In this document: positions 44,601 to 55,341 of the stretch, one piece after another | Numbering within the stretch: position 1 is the stretch's first letter | How the letters are laid out: every line of letters begins with the position of its first letter | Assembly (NCBI RefSeq): GCF_036194065.1 | Contig: NZ_CP108095.1 | Location: 186,001-250,000 of the forward strand | Direction of reading: 5' to 3' | DNA: 64,000 bases | Source: Streptomyces sp. NBC_00239 | GTDB lineage: Bacteria > Actinomycetota > Actinomycetes > Streptomycetales > Streptomycetaceae | Translations under genes and position numbers: made by a program | The notes under the pieces: model-generated | Told to the model about the DNA's origin: nothing | The model's database searches: none | What the model saw: the letters and a program-made list of their open reading frames with translations, nothing else

Positions 44601-44988
44601 CGCGGGCCTTGCGGTACGCGGGGCGGGTGAGCTCGGTGAGGTCGAAGAGCCGGGCGTCGAGGCGGCCGGAGTCGATCAGGCGCTGGGCGTCGAGCGGGAC
44701 GAGTCGGGTGCGGCCTCCGTCGCGGCGGACCGCAACGGGTATCTGCTCGCGGCCCTCGGCCGGGGCGAAGCCGACGGGGCTGCCCTGGGTATCGACGGTG
44801 ACGCGGTCCCCGGTGATCAGGGTCAGCTGGGTGATTCCCCGACCGGCGGGCAGGTGGCCCTGGCGGGTGTCGGAGCGGCCGGGCGTGGGTGCGGCCGCGA
44901 CGGGTGTCGTCAGACCCGCCGCGAGCGCGATGGCGGCGACGGCCGCAAGGCCACCGGCCCCCGCCCCTCGAACACGAAATGTACGCAC
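41620..44988 (-). CDS. Large secreted S8 (subtilisin-like) serine peptidase
   Basis: A 1122-residue exported protease. The signal peptide (RTFRVRGAGAGGLAAVAAIA to about residue 33, PVAAAP) is followed by a propeptide starting ITQLTLITGDRVTVDTQGSP. The catalytic domain shows Asp241 (IAVLDTGID), His273 (RFGHGTHVAS) and Ser453 (SGTSMAAPHA). After residue ~500 come about 600 residues of beta-sandwich-like modules (TLTVPAGGSASVNLTLNTRL and others), probably for substrate or cell-wall binding, with a C-terminal domain ending VTVLRAYLTD. GTG 44988 follows GGGGGAAACGAC. Paralogue of the truncated gene at 1-1486. Twin direct repeats lie 91 bp upstream. Confidence 0.94.
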   Translation of the reverse strand: MRTFRVRGAGAGGLAAVAAIALAAGLTTPVAAAPTPGRSDTRQGHLPAGRGITQLTLITGDRVTVDTQGSPVGFAPAEGREQIPVAVRRDGGRTRLVPLDAQRLIDSGRLDARLFDLTELTRPAYRKARGDRLQLIVRYEGAAPAARSALRSAGGLRVERTYGLLGAEAVTATPAGAAGLWEALTDPQTGTARRATTPGVSAVWLDGIRTASLDKSTKQIGADKAWAAGYDGKGVKIAVLDTGIDAGHPDLAGQVVAAKDFSRSGSTTDRFGHGTHVASIAAGTGAKSGGKFKGVAPGAKLLNGKVLGDSGGGDDSAILAGIEWAVAQGAQVVNLSFGAEDYPGIDPIEAAIDKLSAGKGVLFAVAAGNSGRAGAGTIDSPGSADAALTVGAVNGADVLADFSGTGPRTGDGAIKPDVTAPGVDITAASAAGSVLERRFGQKPPGHLTLSGTSMAAPHAAGAAALLKQKHPKWTGAQLKGVLVGSAKPGPYHAFQQGGGRIAVDRALGQSVTAEPLSLAFAGGQWPHGDDAPETRKVTYRNLGTAPVTLKLSAGATGPDGKPAPAGFLAFAKPTLTVPAGGSASVNLTLNTRLGGSVNGRYAGQAVATAGAQSVRTAVIAEREVESYTLTLRHTGRDGRHPTAYISTLVGVTGPATGKGFENHENSGSETVRLPKGRYILDSRIYVDPAQAGSGIDWISRPRLDITGNTTVAVDARTAKPVDITVPSRTAAQQFVTPNYELRIGTTTYGFGWWLPSYARLRTSGQGPEPAAGSTLVQRWDTHWLDGDDEYHAALGGRVRSLGTGYTRHLKAADLATVLVEQGTSAGGKYGSVETVGRIMGSAGVNPAPPWRSVPTAVKTYLSAVDGATWKLTTTQFGSTAGGGWREENSYTGERAYAGGRTHTERLGTAVVGPRLDTAAGLGLYRQGNRIWGTLPLLADGAGHNGTDFLAQGRTVLHRNGAVVGTRAAELRDSTPFTVPAGTASYKLVASSIQPSAVTRTSSKVTATWMFRSATTPAGAPAKLPASIVRFTPDIRMEGTTNAGHPLRIPVTVQGPAAGRGLKSLTVSYSYDDGRTWKAVPVRDGSVTVQNPPAGGHVSLRGTAVDTAGNTSEVTVLRAYLTD

Positions 44989-45078
44989 GTCGTTTCCCCC
45001 TGAAAGACAAGCGATCACCCGCGGGAAGAATGTGCACCACGGGATCCGAAGTATGACCCCGTGCCTGACGGACACTCA

Positions 45079-45129
45079 ATGACCGTTTCGCAACAGGCCA
45101 GAGGGCTTGTATGACCGTTTCGTGACAGG
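45079..45129. promoter_or_regulatory. 19-bp direct repeats upstream of the large S8 peptidase
   Basis: ATGACCGTTTCGCAACAGG (45079-45097) and ATGACCGTTTCGTGACAGG (45111-45129) agree at 17 of 19 positions and start 32 bp apart, i.e. three helical turns, on the same face of the DNA. Their place 91-141 bp before the GTG suits an activator or response-regulator binding pair. Confidence 0.6.
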
Positions 45130-45460
45130 TTGGCGGGACGGTGGGACAGGGGGCGGCGGGGCGGGTCGAGGCGGCCGGTGACCGGGTAGCCGGCCGTGGC
45201 GAGGGCCCGGTAGTCGGTATGGCCGGGGTACTCGGCGAGGAGCCCCCGCTCCACGGCTGCTGATCGCCTGAGCACGCGGTCAGAGGGTGCAGAACCTCGG
45301 TGAGGAGGCGGCGACTTGGCGGTGCCGCCCAGGCCGGTCACGGCGGCGACGTCGATGCGGTCCGTTCCTTTGCACCACTGACGGCACTCCCCCGCCCGTG
45401 GGGGGCGATCATCGGGTGACAGAATGGCGGGCCGGTGCCGGTCGCCATGAAGGAGAAGAC
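45130..45460. other. Intergenic stretch
   Basis: No gene is supported. A reverse-strand shred, AVERGLLAEYPGHTDYRALA, recalls the extreme C-terminus of isoprenylcysteine methyltransferase-like proteins (E...YxxYxA) but is too short to call. AAGGAG of the next gene is at 45450-45455. Confidence 0.4.
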
Positions 45461-45880
45461 ATGCGGCAGCGACTCAATCTGATCCTGCTCGGTGTGCGCG
45501 ATGTCGCCGCCTCGGTCGCGTTCTACGAGGCGTTGGGCTGGCGAAGGTCCAAGGCGGGTTCGGACGAGTTCGTGCTGTTCGAACTGGGTGGGGTCGCGGT
45601 CGCGTTCCAGTCCCGCGAAGCCTTCGCGGCCGATGCCGGTCTGCCCGACCGGGAGCCGGGCGGCTTCGCCGGCTTCGCCCTGGCGTACGTGGCCCGCAGC
45701 GCCGAGGAGGTGTATCAGGTCATGGCCAAGGCCGCCGAACTGGGCGCCACCGTCACCCGCCCGGCCGGCCCGAACGCCTGGGGACACAGCGGATACTTCA
45801 CCGACCCCGACGGCCACCTGGTCGAGGTGCTCTACGAGGACGGTTGGATCTTCGACGAGCACGACGATCTGGTGCTCTGA
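45461..45880 (+). CDS. VOC (glyoxalase/bleomycin-resistance-like) family protein
   Basis: A 139-residue single-chain VOC protein: LNLILLGVRDVAASVAFYEA, LGWRRSKAGSDEFVLFELGG, then GHSGYFTDPDGHLVEVLY with the Glu and His type metal positions at the C-terminal strand. AAGGAGAAGAC immediately precedes ATG 45461. Related proteins are lactoylglutathione-lyase-like enzymes or antibiotic-binding proteins; no substrate can be assigned and no neighbour helps. Confidence 0.88.
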   Translation: MRQRLNLILLGVRDVAASVAFYEALGWRRSKAGSDEFVLFELGGVAVAFQSREAFAADAGLPDREPGGFAGFALAYVARSAEEVYQVMAKAAELGATVTRPAGPNAWGHSGYFTDPDGHLVEVLYEDGWIFDEHDDLVL

Positions 45881-46065
45881 CCGCACGAGCCCGAGCGGTG
45901 GCCCCAGCCCTCCGCAAGCAGGGAGCCGGCCAGGGAGAAGCCCTCTGACCGAGGAAGGCACCGTGCCGTGCTGGACGGCCTTTCGTGCTCGTCGGCGGTG
46001 AGATGGACGCAAACCCGGACCGCGCGGCCAGACCGCGCGGCCAGGGCTCGCGGAGCCTGCGGGCC

Positions 46066-46710
46066 TCAGGCGGCCCTCGGGGGTTCCGGGAGGGCCAGGG
46101 CGGGCGACCCGCCGGCCCACCACACGCCGATCGCGAACGCGGCCGTGGCCTCCACGTACGCCGCCCGGTCCAGCCCACCCGCCGGCATCGGGCTCCACCC
46201 CATCGCGGTGATGAGCTCCGTGACGTGCCCGGCGGCCCCCGGGTCGTCCGCGCAGAACGGCACCGCGGGCGGGGTCGCGCCGAAGGCGCCTGCCGGGTGC
46301 TCCCACATGTTCGCCTGGAGCAGGTTGAAGGCCTTCACCACGTGTGCGCCTGGTGCCGCCGCCCCGATCAGGCCGGCCACGCTCTCCCCGGCGCCGGTCG
46401 TCAGCATCACTCCGCCGGGCCCGGGGGCAAGGGGGTTCGTGCAGTCCACGACCGTCCGCCCGGCCAGTGCCCCGGCGTGCTCCCGGGCCAGCGCCGGCGC
46501 CGCCGCGGCCGGTACGGCGAGAAGCACCACCTCCTCCCCATACCCCGCCGCCTGCGCGGCCGTCCCGTGTCCGGCAGCCCCGATCCGCCCGGCGAGCGCC
46601 TCTGCGGCGGCCGCGTCCCGCCCGCCGATGAACACCTCGTGCCCGGCCCGCGCCCACGCACCGCCCAGTGCCGCCGCCATGTCTCCCGTACCCAGTACGC
46701 CTATGCGCAT
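46066..46710 (-). CDS. NADPH-dependent F420 reductase-like oxidoreductase
   Basis: A 214-residue Rossmann protein: MRIGVLGTGDMAAALGGAWA (GxGxMA/G motif), HEVFIGGRDAAAAEALAGRI, VVDCTNPLAPGPGG, and GAHVVKAFNLLQANMWEHPA, which is the NADP-binding/F420-reductase-like (Npd-type, COG2085) pattern. Start ATG 46710-46708; the open frame continues upstream into the divergent regulator region without signals. It is transcribed away from the HxlR gene 46814 over a 103-bp gap, so HxlR is probably its repressor. Whether it uses F420 is not decidable from sequence. Confidence 0.88.
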   Translation of the reverse strand: MRIGVLGTGDMAAALGGAWARAGHEVFIGGRDAAAAEALAGRIGAAGHGTAAQAAGYGEEVVLLAVPAAAAPALAREHAGALAGRTVVDCTNPLAPGPGGVMLTTGAGESVAGLIGAAAPGAHVVKAFNLLQANMWEHPAGAFGATPPAVPFCADDPGAAGHVTELITAMGWSPMPAGGLDRAAYVEATAAFAIGVWWAGGSPALALPEPPRAA

Positions 46711-46813
46711 CGTCGTATTGCCTCTCGTCCTGTCTGGTCCTGCTCGTTGCGTTCTGTGGGGTGACGCTACGGACGCCGACGCGCACCGTTCGGTGTCCAT
46801 CGGCGGAGGCAGA

Positions 46814-47209
46814 ATGGGCGGCATGGAGAAGCTGACCGATCCGGCCGCCGGCTTGCCGGACCTCGCGTACACGGCGGACTGTCGGGCGCGCGTCGCCTTC
46901 GAGGTGCTGGCGAACCGCTGGGACAGCGTCGTGGTCTTCACGCTCGGCGTGACCGGCCCGATGCGGCCCCGCGCGCTGGTCGCGCGGATAGGCGGGATCA
47001 GCCCGAAGGTTCTCAACGAAGCGCTGCGACGGCTGGAGTACAACGGCCTCGTCGAACGTCGCGCGTACGCCGAGGCCCCGCCGCGCGTCGACTACGCCCT
47101 GACCGAGGCCGGCACGGCGTTGCTCACGCCGATGCGGGCGATGGGCGCGTGGGCCGCGCGGTACGCGGACGACGTGCTCGACGCGCAGGACCGGTACGAG
47201 ACCCGCTGA
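46814..47209 (+). CDS. HxlR family transcriptional regulator
   Basis: A 131-residue winged-helix regulator: DCRARVAFEVLANRWDSVVV (the HxlR signature around Cys and RW), LGVTGPMRPRALVARIGGIS, PKVLNEALRRLEYNGLVERR and wing EAPPRVDYALTEAG. ATG 46814 follows GGAGG by five bases; a second ATG three codons later is possible. The single Cys in TADCRAR matches the redox-sensing Cys of several HxlR proteins. Divergent from the F420-reductase-like gene, it likely controls that gene in response to electrophiles or quinones. Confidence 0.92.
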   Translation: MGGMEKLTDPAAGLPDLAYTADCRARVAFEVLANRWDSVVVFTLGVTGPMRPRALVARIGGISPKVLNEALRRLEYNGLVERRAYAEAPPRVDYALTEAGTALLTPMRAMGAWAARYADDVLDAQDRYETR

Positions 47210-47264
47210 GGCAGGGCGGTGGGGGGTGGATCGCGGGGGCGGGGCGGTGAGAGTCCGCAAAGGA

Positions 47265-47299
47265 GAGGAACCCCAGCCGACGCACGGCTGGGGTTCCTC
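47265..47299. terminator. 15-bp perfect hairpin between convergent genes
   Basis: Arms 47265-47279 (GAGGAACCCCAGCCG) and 47285-47299 pair perfectly around a 5-base loop. It sits 56 bp after the HxlR stop and 122 bp after the xylanase stop on the other strand, so it can serve both. Confidence 0.8.
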
Positions 47300-47420
47300 G
47301 AGGCGGTGAGTATGGGTGGGCGGTGGGTTTCGGTCAGCAGGTGGAGTTGCCCGCGCCGTGAAGCGCTCGTCTCTCCGCCGGCAGGCCGCCCCGAATGGCC
47401 ATCACCGGGGGTCGGGCAGG

Positions 47421-50127
<2,707 letters not shown>

Positions 50128-51123
50128 CTACTTCAGCGCTGTACCACCCGAGTTGTGGTGGGCGATCGTCTTGTTGATCAGGTTTCCGCCATCGGTCTCG
50201 ACCGATGTCTGTTCTTGCTGTCCTGCACCGAACAGAAGGCCCACGACATGCGCGTTCGCCACCTGGTCCATGTGCGCGAAGAACCAATCCACCTTGTCGT
50301 CCTTGTAATGGTTGAGGGTGTTGTTCTGCGCCATGTTGCCTACGGGGATCTGCCACAAGACCACTGGTTTGCCCACGGACTCGGCCATCGTCTTGTAGAA
50401 CCCCAGCGAGGCGGCTGCCTTCCGGTCGGTCCAGAAGTTGTCGTGGCCGCCGTGGGCCGGCTGTGCGTACCAGCCTGCATCGCGGTCCGACACGTCGGCG
50501 ACCGGGAAGTCGGCGTTTCGGGCCCCGAGGTTCGCGTAATCCTCGGTACATCCCCGGGTGTTGTTCTGCCAGTCCCAGCAGGAAAGGTGGAACCCCACGG
50601 CGGTGTTCGGCGCATATTTGTGCGCCATCGCGATCAGGCAGCGGGAGAGTCCGGCGGCGCTGTTCTCCTGAGATCCGCAATCCCTCGGATGATGGCCACG
50701 ACCTCCCCCGGACCGTCGCCCGAGCCTGCCAGATCCCCGAGGTCGCGCAGAGCACCAGGTCCAGAAGAACTTCTGCGGGCGCGGGCTGCCCTTGTAAGTC
50801 GCCTGGGCCGCATGGGAGTCCCACCAGGTCACGTAAGTGCCGGGCGCCGTGGTGCTGCCGGACCAGCAGCCCCACCAGCTCTTCCACGCATCCTGGCATT
50901 TCGACGCCGAATAGTAGTCCGACGAGGGCGCGGGCTGGCTGTGCACATAGGCGTACCGCACGTCGAACGGAGCGGCGGTCGCCGAGGCGTCAGACATCGA
51001 GCCGCCGATGAGTACCGTGCTACTACCCATGAAACGGGTCGCCGAGCTGCCGCCGCCGCTGCCGACACTCCCGGCCGGGACGAGTTGCCATTGCTGGTTG
51101 GCGCCGCCCTTCGCCGCGAACAA
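50128..51123 (-). pseudogene. Broken CBM13-linked secreted hydrolase-like gene
   Basis: A reverse-strand frame of 331 codons begins inside a CBM13 repeat (GGANQQWQLVPAG) and continues with a catalytic-looking domain (YVTWWDSHAAQATYKGSPRP, KYAPNTAVGFHLSCWDWQNN, PVVLWQIPVGNMAQNNTLNH, FAHMDQVANAHVVGLLFGAG). Between about 50650 and 50770 the reading is in the wrong frame: another frame gives LRDLGDLAGSGDGPGEVVAI, which fits the protein, so two compensating frameshifts are present. The signal peptide and most of the CBM13 are missing. The hydrolase family is not recognised. Whether the frameshifts are real or sequencing errors cannot be told here, but the missing 5' part argues for a dead gene. 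Confidence 0.7.
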
Positions 51124-51452
51124 CGGTGCGGCCGTGGTGCAGTGGGGCCGTCACGGAGGGGCCAACCAGCAGTGGCGGTGGTGGGCAACGGAACATGTCT
51201 GTGCTCTCCTTCAGCGTCTACATCTGACCGGACCACCTGTCCGGACCCCACTGAGTGGTCGCCGAAGGCCGAAAAGGTTGCCTCTACACGCGAAGATCCA
51301 CAGATTCCTCCTCGACGGCTGCCTCGGCGCAGGCGGCCAGGGCGTGGTGTACGAGGGCTACGGTGCGGGCGGCCGGCGGGTGGCCGTCAAGGCCCTGCAC
51401 CGGGTGAGCGACGGCGATCGGGTGTTTCTCATCGAAGGTTGAGCGGGGAGGG
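51124..51452 (+). other. Mosaic of gene fragments: inverted CBM13 piece and kinase N-terminus
   Basis: On the forward strand 51120-51180 reads NGAAVVQWGRHGGANQQWRW, a CBM13 repeat, facing the reverse-strand CBM13 piece at the 5' end of the broken hydrolase; the two DNA segments are diverged inverted copies. Next, 51290-51442 encodes FLLDGCLGAGGQGVVYEGYG with GRRVAVKALHRVSDG, the glycine-rich loop and catalytic-lysine region of a Ser/Thr protein kinase, then stops at a TGA. None is complete. Confidence 0.7.
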
Positions 51453-53137
51453 TCATTCGTTTCCGTTGCGCTGGCGAGCGGCGAGGATCGCGACGTCGTC
51501 CTCGTACGCACCGTTCGCCAGGCGGGCCAGGAGCGTGTCGAGCATGTCGTCGAGAGGGCCGTCCGCCGGCAGGCTCACCGTCTCAAGTGCCTGCACCGAG
51601 ATGTCGATGTCTGTGCCGCGTCGTTCCACCAGGCCGTCCGTGTAGAGCAGCAGAGTGGTGCGGCGGTCCATGCGTACGGTGAGCGACTCGTAGCCACCGA
51701 GTCCGGTGCCGATGGGCGGGCCGGCCGGGAGCCACAAGACCTCGATGCTGCCGTCCGGTCGTACGGCAGCGGGCGGCAGGTGCCCGGCGCTGGCCGTCGT
51801 ACAGGTGCCCGCACCGAGATCCATGACCGCGAGCAGACAGGTGGCGAGGCGGTCAAGGCCGAGGTGCGCGACCTGGCGGTCGAACTCGCCGAGGATCTTG
51901 TCGACGCTCGCGCCGGAAGCGGCGATGGTGCGCAGCAGGGAGCGGTACTGGCTCATGGCGACAGCGGCCCGGAAGCCGTGGCCCATCACATCGCCCATGA
52001 CCAGCAGGGTGCGGGAGTCCGGCAGGGGAATCGAGTCGTACCAGTCCCCGCCGACGAGGACGCTGCGGCCGGAGGGGAGGTAGCGGGCGGCCACTTCCAC
52101 AGCGGGGTGGGGGGCGCGGGGTTCGGACAGCAGGGCCCGCTGGAGTTCCAGCGCCATGGTGTGTTCGTAGCTGTAGCGGCGCGCGCTGTCGATGGAGACG
52201 GCGGCCCGGCCGGCCAGCGCCTGGAGCGTCGCGAGGTCGTTGTCGTCGAAGGGCTGCGATGCGCCGGCCCGACCCAGGAGGACGACGCCGACCGGGTGCC
52301 CTGCCGTGATCAGCGGGGTGATGAGAAGCGAGTGGATGCCGGCCGCTCGGAAGAGCCTGGCCCGTTTGGGCTCCACGGTCACCTTCTGGAACAGCTCGTC
52401 CGTGGCCAGGTTGCCCAGCCATGGCCGCCCGGTGTCCAGGCAATGCCGTGTGGCGACGCCACGGGGAACGTCGGCGTACGGTCCTGGTCCGCCCAGCTGG
52501 TGCAGCACCCATTCCATCCCAGGAGGTGCTACCCCTCTCGTCTTGCGCAGCCGCAGGAAGCCGGGAGGAGGCGGGGGAGCACCGGTGAACTCCTCTTCGA
52601 CGATCCCACCGCGGCCACGTCGGCGAGCGAGGGGGCCAGGAAGTCGACCAGCTCCTGGCACGTGGTTTCGATGTCGAGTGTCGTGCCGACGTGCGCGGCC
52701 GCGGCATCCAGCAGGGCAAGCCGCTGGTGCGCGGTCTCCAGGTCGTCCAGATAGCGGCGCAGATTGCTGATCTCCACGCCGATCCCGCACAGACGCGCGC
52801 CCTGTCCCGGTAGATCCACCCGGTGATAGACGGCGCGCCAGAGCCTCTGCCCCAGCGGTGAGGAGACCCCGGTCGTTCCTGCGATGGTTGCCTCCCGAGG
52901 CTGCCCGTCTGCGAGTACCTCGAACAGGACGTCGTCCGGGCTCTGGAGATCGGGCAGCACTTCCCCGAGCGTTCGCCCCAGGAACGCAGTGGCGGGCACG
53001 CCGCTGACCCGGACCCATGCCGGGTTGACGTACAGATGGCGCAGCTGCGCGTCGAGAACGACGACGGGGGCCAAGGTCCCCTCCACAAGCTGACGCGCCG
53101 GAAGGCCATCACCCTCCGGAAGGAGCCACTGCGGCAT
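51453..53137 (-). pseudogene. PAS-GAF-SpoIIE phosphatase regulator, frameshifted
   Basis: Two overlapping reverse frames make one protein. N-terminal frame from ATG 53137 (GGTGAGGG upstream): a PAS domain, LVEGTLAPVVVLDAQLRHLY, VNPAWVRVSGVPATAFLGRT, then a GAF start up to LVDFLAPSLADVAAVG. After about 52605 it continues in another frame: IVEEEFTGAPPPPPGF, GAF end, and a PP2C/SpoIIE domain with ALLSEPRAPHPAVEVAARYL, LVGGDWYDSIPLPDSRTLLV, MGDVMGHGFRAAVAMSQYRS and LLYTDGLVERRGTDI, whose Asp residues bind Mn. Total span is 1685 nt, one short of a codon multiple, so a single-base loss (or two-base gain) explains it. If not a sequencing error, it is a recently inactivated anti-sigma-regulating phosphatase. 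Confidence 0.85.
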
Positions 53138-53644
53138 GGGGCCCTCACCGTTCACAGGTTTCCTCTCGCTTTCTTCCCCCGGAGCCGATGCATACCCCGT
53201 CCGAGGAAGTGACTCGCGCGGTGAGGCCGGGCGCTGGCGTCGAACAGCCGTCCCCCGCACTGGTTTCTCGGTCCTGGACGGGGCCCGATCCCCATTGGGA
53301 CGGTCCTCTACCGCGTCGGTTGCAGGGTCAATTGCGTACGCCGCGGCCGAGGCGCCTGTGCCACCAGGTGTCCAGCTGCCAGCCAGCTCCAATGAGGGCA
53401 CGGGCCTTCGGCAACCAACGCCGCCGGGCTGTCCGGCTTCCTCGGCTCGGCACGGGTCGGCAACAGCAGCCGCCCTCCACTGGACGGGCGGGGGCACCGA
53501 GCTGCCCGTGAGTGGGAGCACTGAGGTGATCGTCGTATCCGGTGCTGCGTGGTGCGGCGTAGGTGCAGGGGTCCCGACCGCGGGCCTGGCCGTTCCGGCG
53601 GCGGATTGGCTTACGCTCGCCCGAGACTCGTCCGGGGAGGGGCC
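53138..53644. other. 0.5-kb stretch open in several frames, no gene recognised
   Basis: Both strands carry long open frames over the whole interval but neither shows family resemblance or a start signal. The reverse frame is continuous with the PAS-domain frame and is Pro/Ala/Arg-rich; the forward frame encodes a Ser/Gly/Ala-rich product. I treat it as the divergent promoter region of the phosphatase and the membrane-protein gene. Confidence 0.4.
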
Positions 53645-55096
53645 TTGACCGACGGTGGTGCAGTGGTGGACGGCGGCGGGGCCCGGCCCGACGGAACCGG
53701 CGACGGGGGCGCCGCGGCCGGCGGTGGCAGCGGGACCGCGGCTCCGGCGCCGTCCACCGGACGGGTACGGCGCTGGGCGGGTACCGTTCGCGGGTGGGCC
53801 CTGCGGGTTCACCACCGCATACAGAAGCCCGCGCGCGGCTACCTGATCGGCTACGTCGGGGTGGTCCTGGGCCTGTTCGGCCTGTTCGACATCTACCGCG
53901 GCGGGAACCTCGACGTACGGACGGACGGTGTCCTGCTCCTGCTGGCCGCCGTCGTCACCTCGGTCGGCTGCACGCTCGCCCTGCGGCTCGGTACGAGCAC
54001 CACGCCGTCCCAGCGGTGGACGGTCCTGTGCGCCGACGGAGCGGCCTTGCTGGTCGCCCTGTGGATCGCCTACCGCCTGCAGTCGAACTTCGTCTTCCAG
54101 CCGGTCCTGGTCGTCTCCGCCGTGCTCGTCTTCGCGGCGGGCGTGCTCGCCGCAGTCCTGCTGTGCGGAGACTGGCTCACGCGACCCGAACCGCCGTCAC
54201 CCCCGGCAGAACGGCAGGAGAGGCCCGCCAGGGCGACCTTGCTCGCGGGCGGGCTGGGCGCACTCGGCGCGATCCTCGCGGCGAGCCTGGCCCTCCCCCA
54301 GTTCTGGTACGCGTCCCTCTACGCGCCGTCGAACTCCCCGCCCGTGGTCGCGGTCGAGACCGGCATGGAGGACGTCGAGGACACCGGCGACCACATCGAG
54401 TTCAGCCTGTGGGTATCGGTGGAGAACAAGGGGAAGACGCCCGTCAGGATGCTGACCTCGCTGTACGAGGTCAGCGGAACCCGTGTCACGGTGGGCGATG
54501 CGCCCACCGCGTCCGGGGAACCGCCCTACGGGAGGATCCTCGGCGGGAACTACGGCTCTGCCGCCCGGCTCAACCCGTTCGCCGCCTACGACACCCCGCA
54601 GACGATCCAGGTGGGACCTGTCGGCGAGGACTACGCCTGGATCGGCCCGGACGAGGAATTCCGGATGAGACTTCGCGCCCAGGCGCCCCGGGACCGGTTC
54701 GATCTCCTGCGTCTCACGGCGGACGTCGCCGTGGCGCGGGCCGACCGCGTCGAGGTCGACGAGTGGCAGCCGGGCGGCGGGCGGGCGCTCGAGACCTGCG
54801 CCGGTACGCGGATCGCCGAGGACCGGCGCCCCCTCGCCCGCCTCGGTGCCTTCGAGTGGCTGACCGAGAGCCGCAGGGAGCTCGTCACGTTCTGGGCCGT
54901 GTCAGGCGAGTTGGGCGACGAATCGCCGTGGTGGCCACCGTTTCCGTGGACCGGTGTGTCCATCCAGCACGCCGGGCACGACTGCGCCCACGCCCTGAAG
55001 CCCGACCGCGACGGCCTGGAGGACCGCGCCATGGTCGGTTGGGCCAGTGCTGTCTCCGAGGCCGCCGTGCCCACGGAACCCGAGGCCCGGCCGTAG
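53645..55096 (+). CDS. Hypothetical membrane protein with five TM helices and external domain
   Basis: A 483-residue protein. After a Gly/Ala/Pro-rich start, helices are RGYLIGYVGVVLGLFGLFDI, LLLLAAVVTSVGCTLALRLG, VLCADGAALLVALWIAYRLQ, LVVSAVLVFAAGVLAAVLLC and LGALGAILAASLALPQFWYA. The remaining ~280 residues are predicted outside, beta-rich (HIEFSLWVSVENKGKTPVRM, FRMRLRAQAPRDRFDLLRLT) and contain two or more Cys (ETCAGTRI, HDCAHALK). TTG 53645 was chosen for GGGGAGG just upstream; a GTG six codons on is also possible. Family not recognised; a surface sensor or envelope protein would fit. Confidence 0.75.
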   Translation: MTDGGAVVDGGGARPDGTGDGGAAAGGGSGTAAPAPSTGRVRRWAGTVRGWALRVHHRIQKPARGYLIGYVGVVLGLFGLFDIYRGGNLDVRTDGVLLLLAAVVTSVGCTLALRLGTSTTPSQRWTVLCADGAALLVALWIAYRLQSNFVFQPVLVVSAVLVFAAGVLAAVLLCGDWLTRPEPPSPPAERQERPARATLLAGGLGALGAILAASLALPQFWYASLYAPSNSPPVVAVETGMEDVEDTGDHIEFSLWVSVENKGKTPVRMLTSLYEVSGTRVTVGDAPTASGEPPYGRILGGNYGSAARLNPFAAYDTPQTIQVGPVGEDYAWIGPDEEFRMRLRAQAPRDRFDLLRLTADVAVARADRVEVDEWQPGGGRALETCAGTRIAEDRRPLARLGAFEWLTESRRELVTFWAVSGELGDESPWWPPFPWTGVSIQHAGHDCAHALKPDRDGLEDRAMVGWASAVSEAAVPTEPEARP

Positions 55097-55273
55097 GCGG
55101 GCGAACGCGGCAGCCGACACCACCCCGCACCAGGGCCATGGAACTGGTGGAGCAGCCCGCCCGTGCGTACGAGGCGCCGGGAACCAGCCTGTTCCCGGGC
55201 CGGCACGGTGACGGGACCGTACTTCCAGCTGCCGTGTCCGCAGACCAACGGGCCGGCCGGTTCGCGTGGCCCT

Positions 55274-55302
55274 GGCGGGCTCGGTCTTGCGCCGAGCCCG
55301 CC
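55274..55302. terminator. 11-bp perfect hairpin between convergent genes
   Basis: GGCGGGCTCGG (55274-55284) and CCGAGCCCGCC (55292-55302) pair around a 7-base loop, between the stop of the membrane-protein gene (55096) and that of the convergent GH62 gene (55342). A second short G+C hairpin (GCCGGCACCG...CGGTGCCGG) follows. Confidence 0.7.
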
Positions 55303-55341
55303 ACGCCGGCACCGCTCCGGTGCCGGACCCGTGTCACGCCG

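Noticed and set aside
41701..45079. 1100-codon forward and 1001-codon reverse frames opposite or beside the large subtilase
   Set aside because: Third-position GC shadow frames; the subtilase frame has signal peptide and catalytic triad, these have none.
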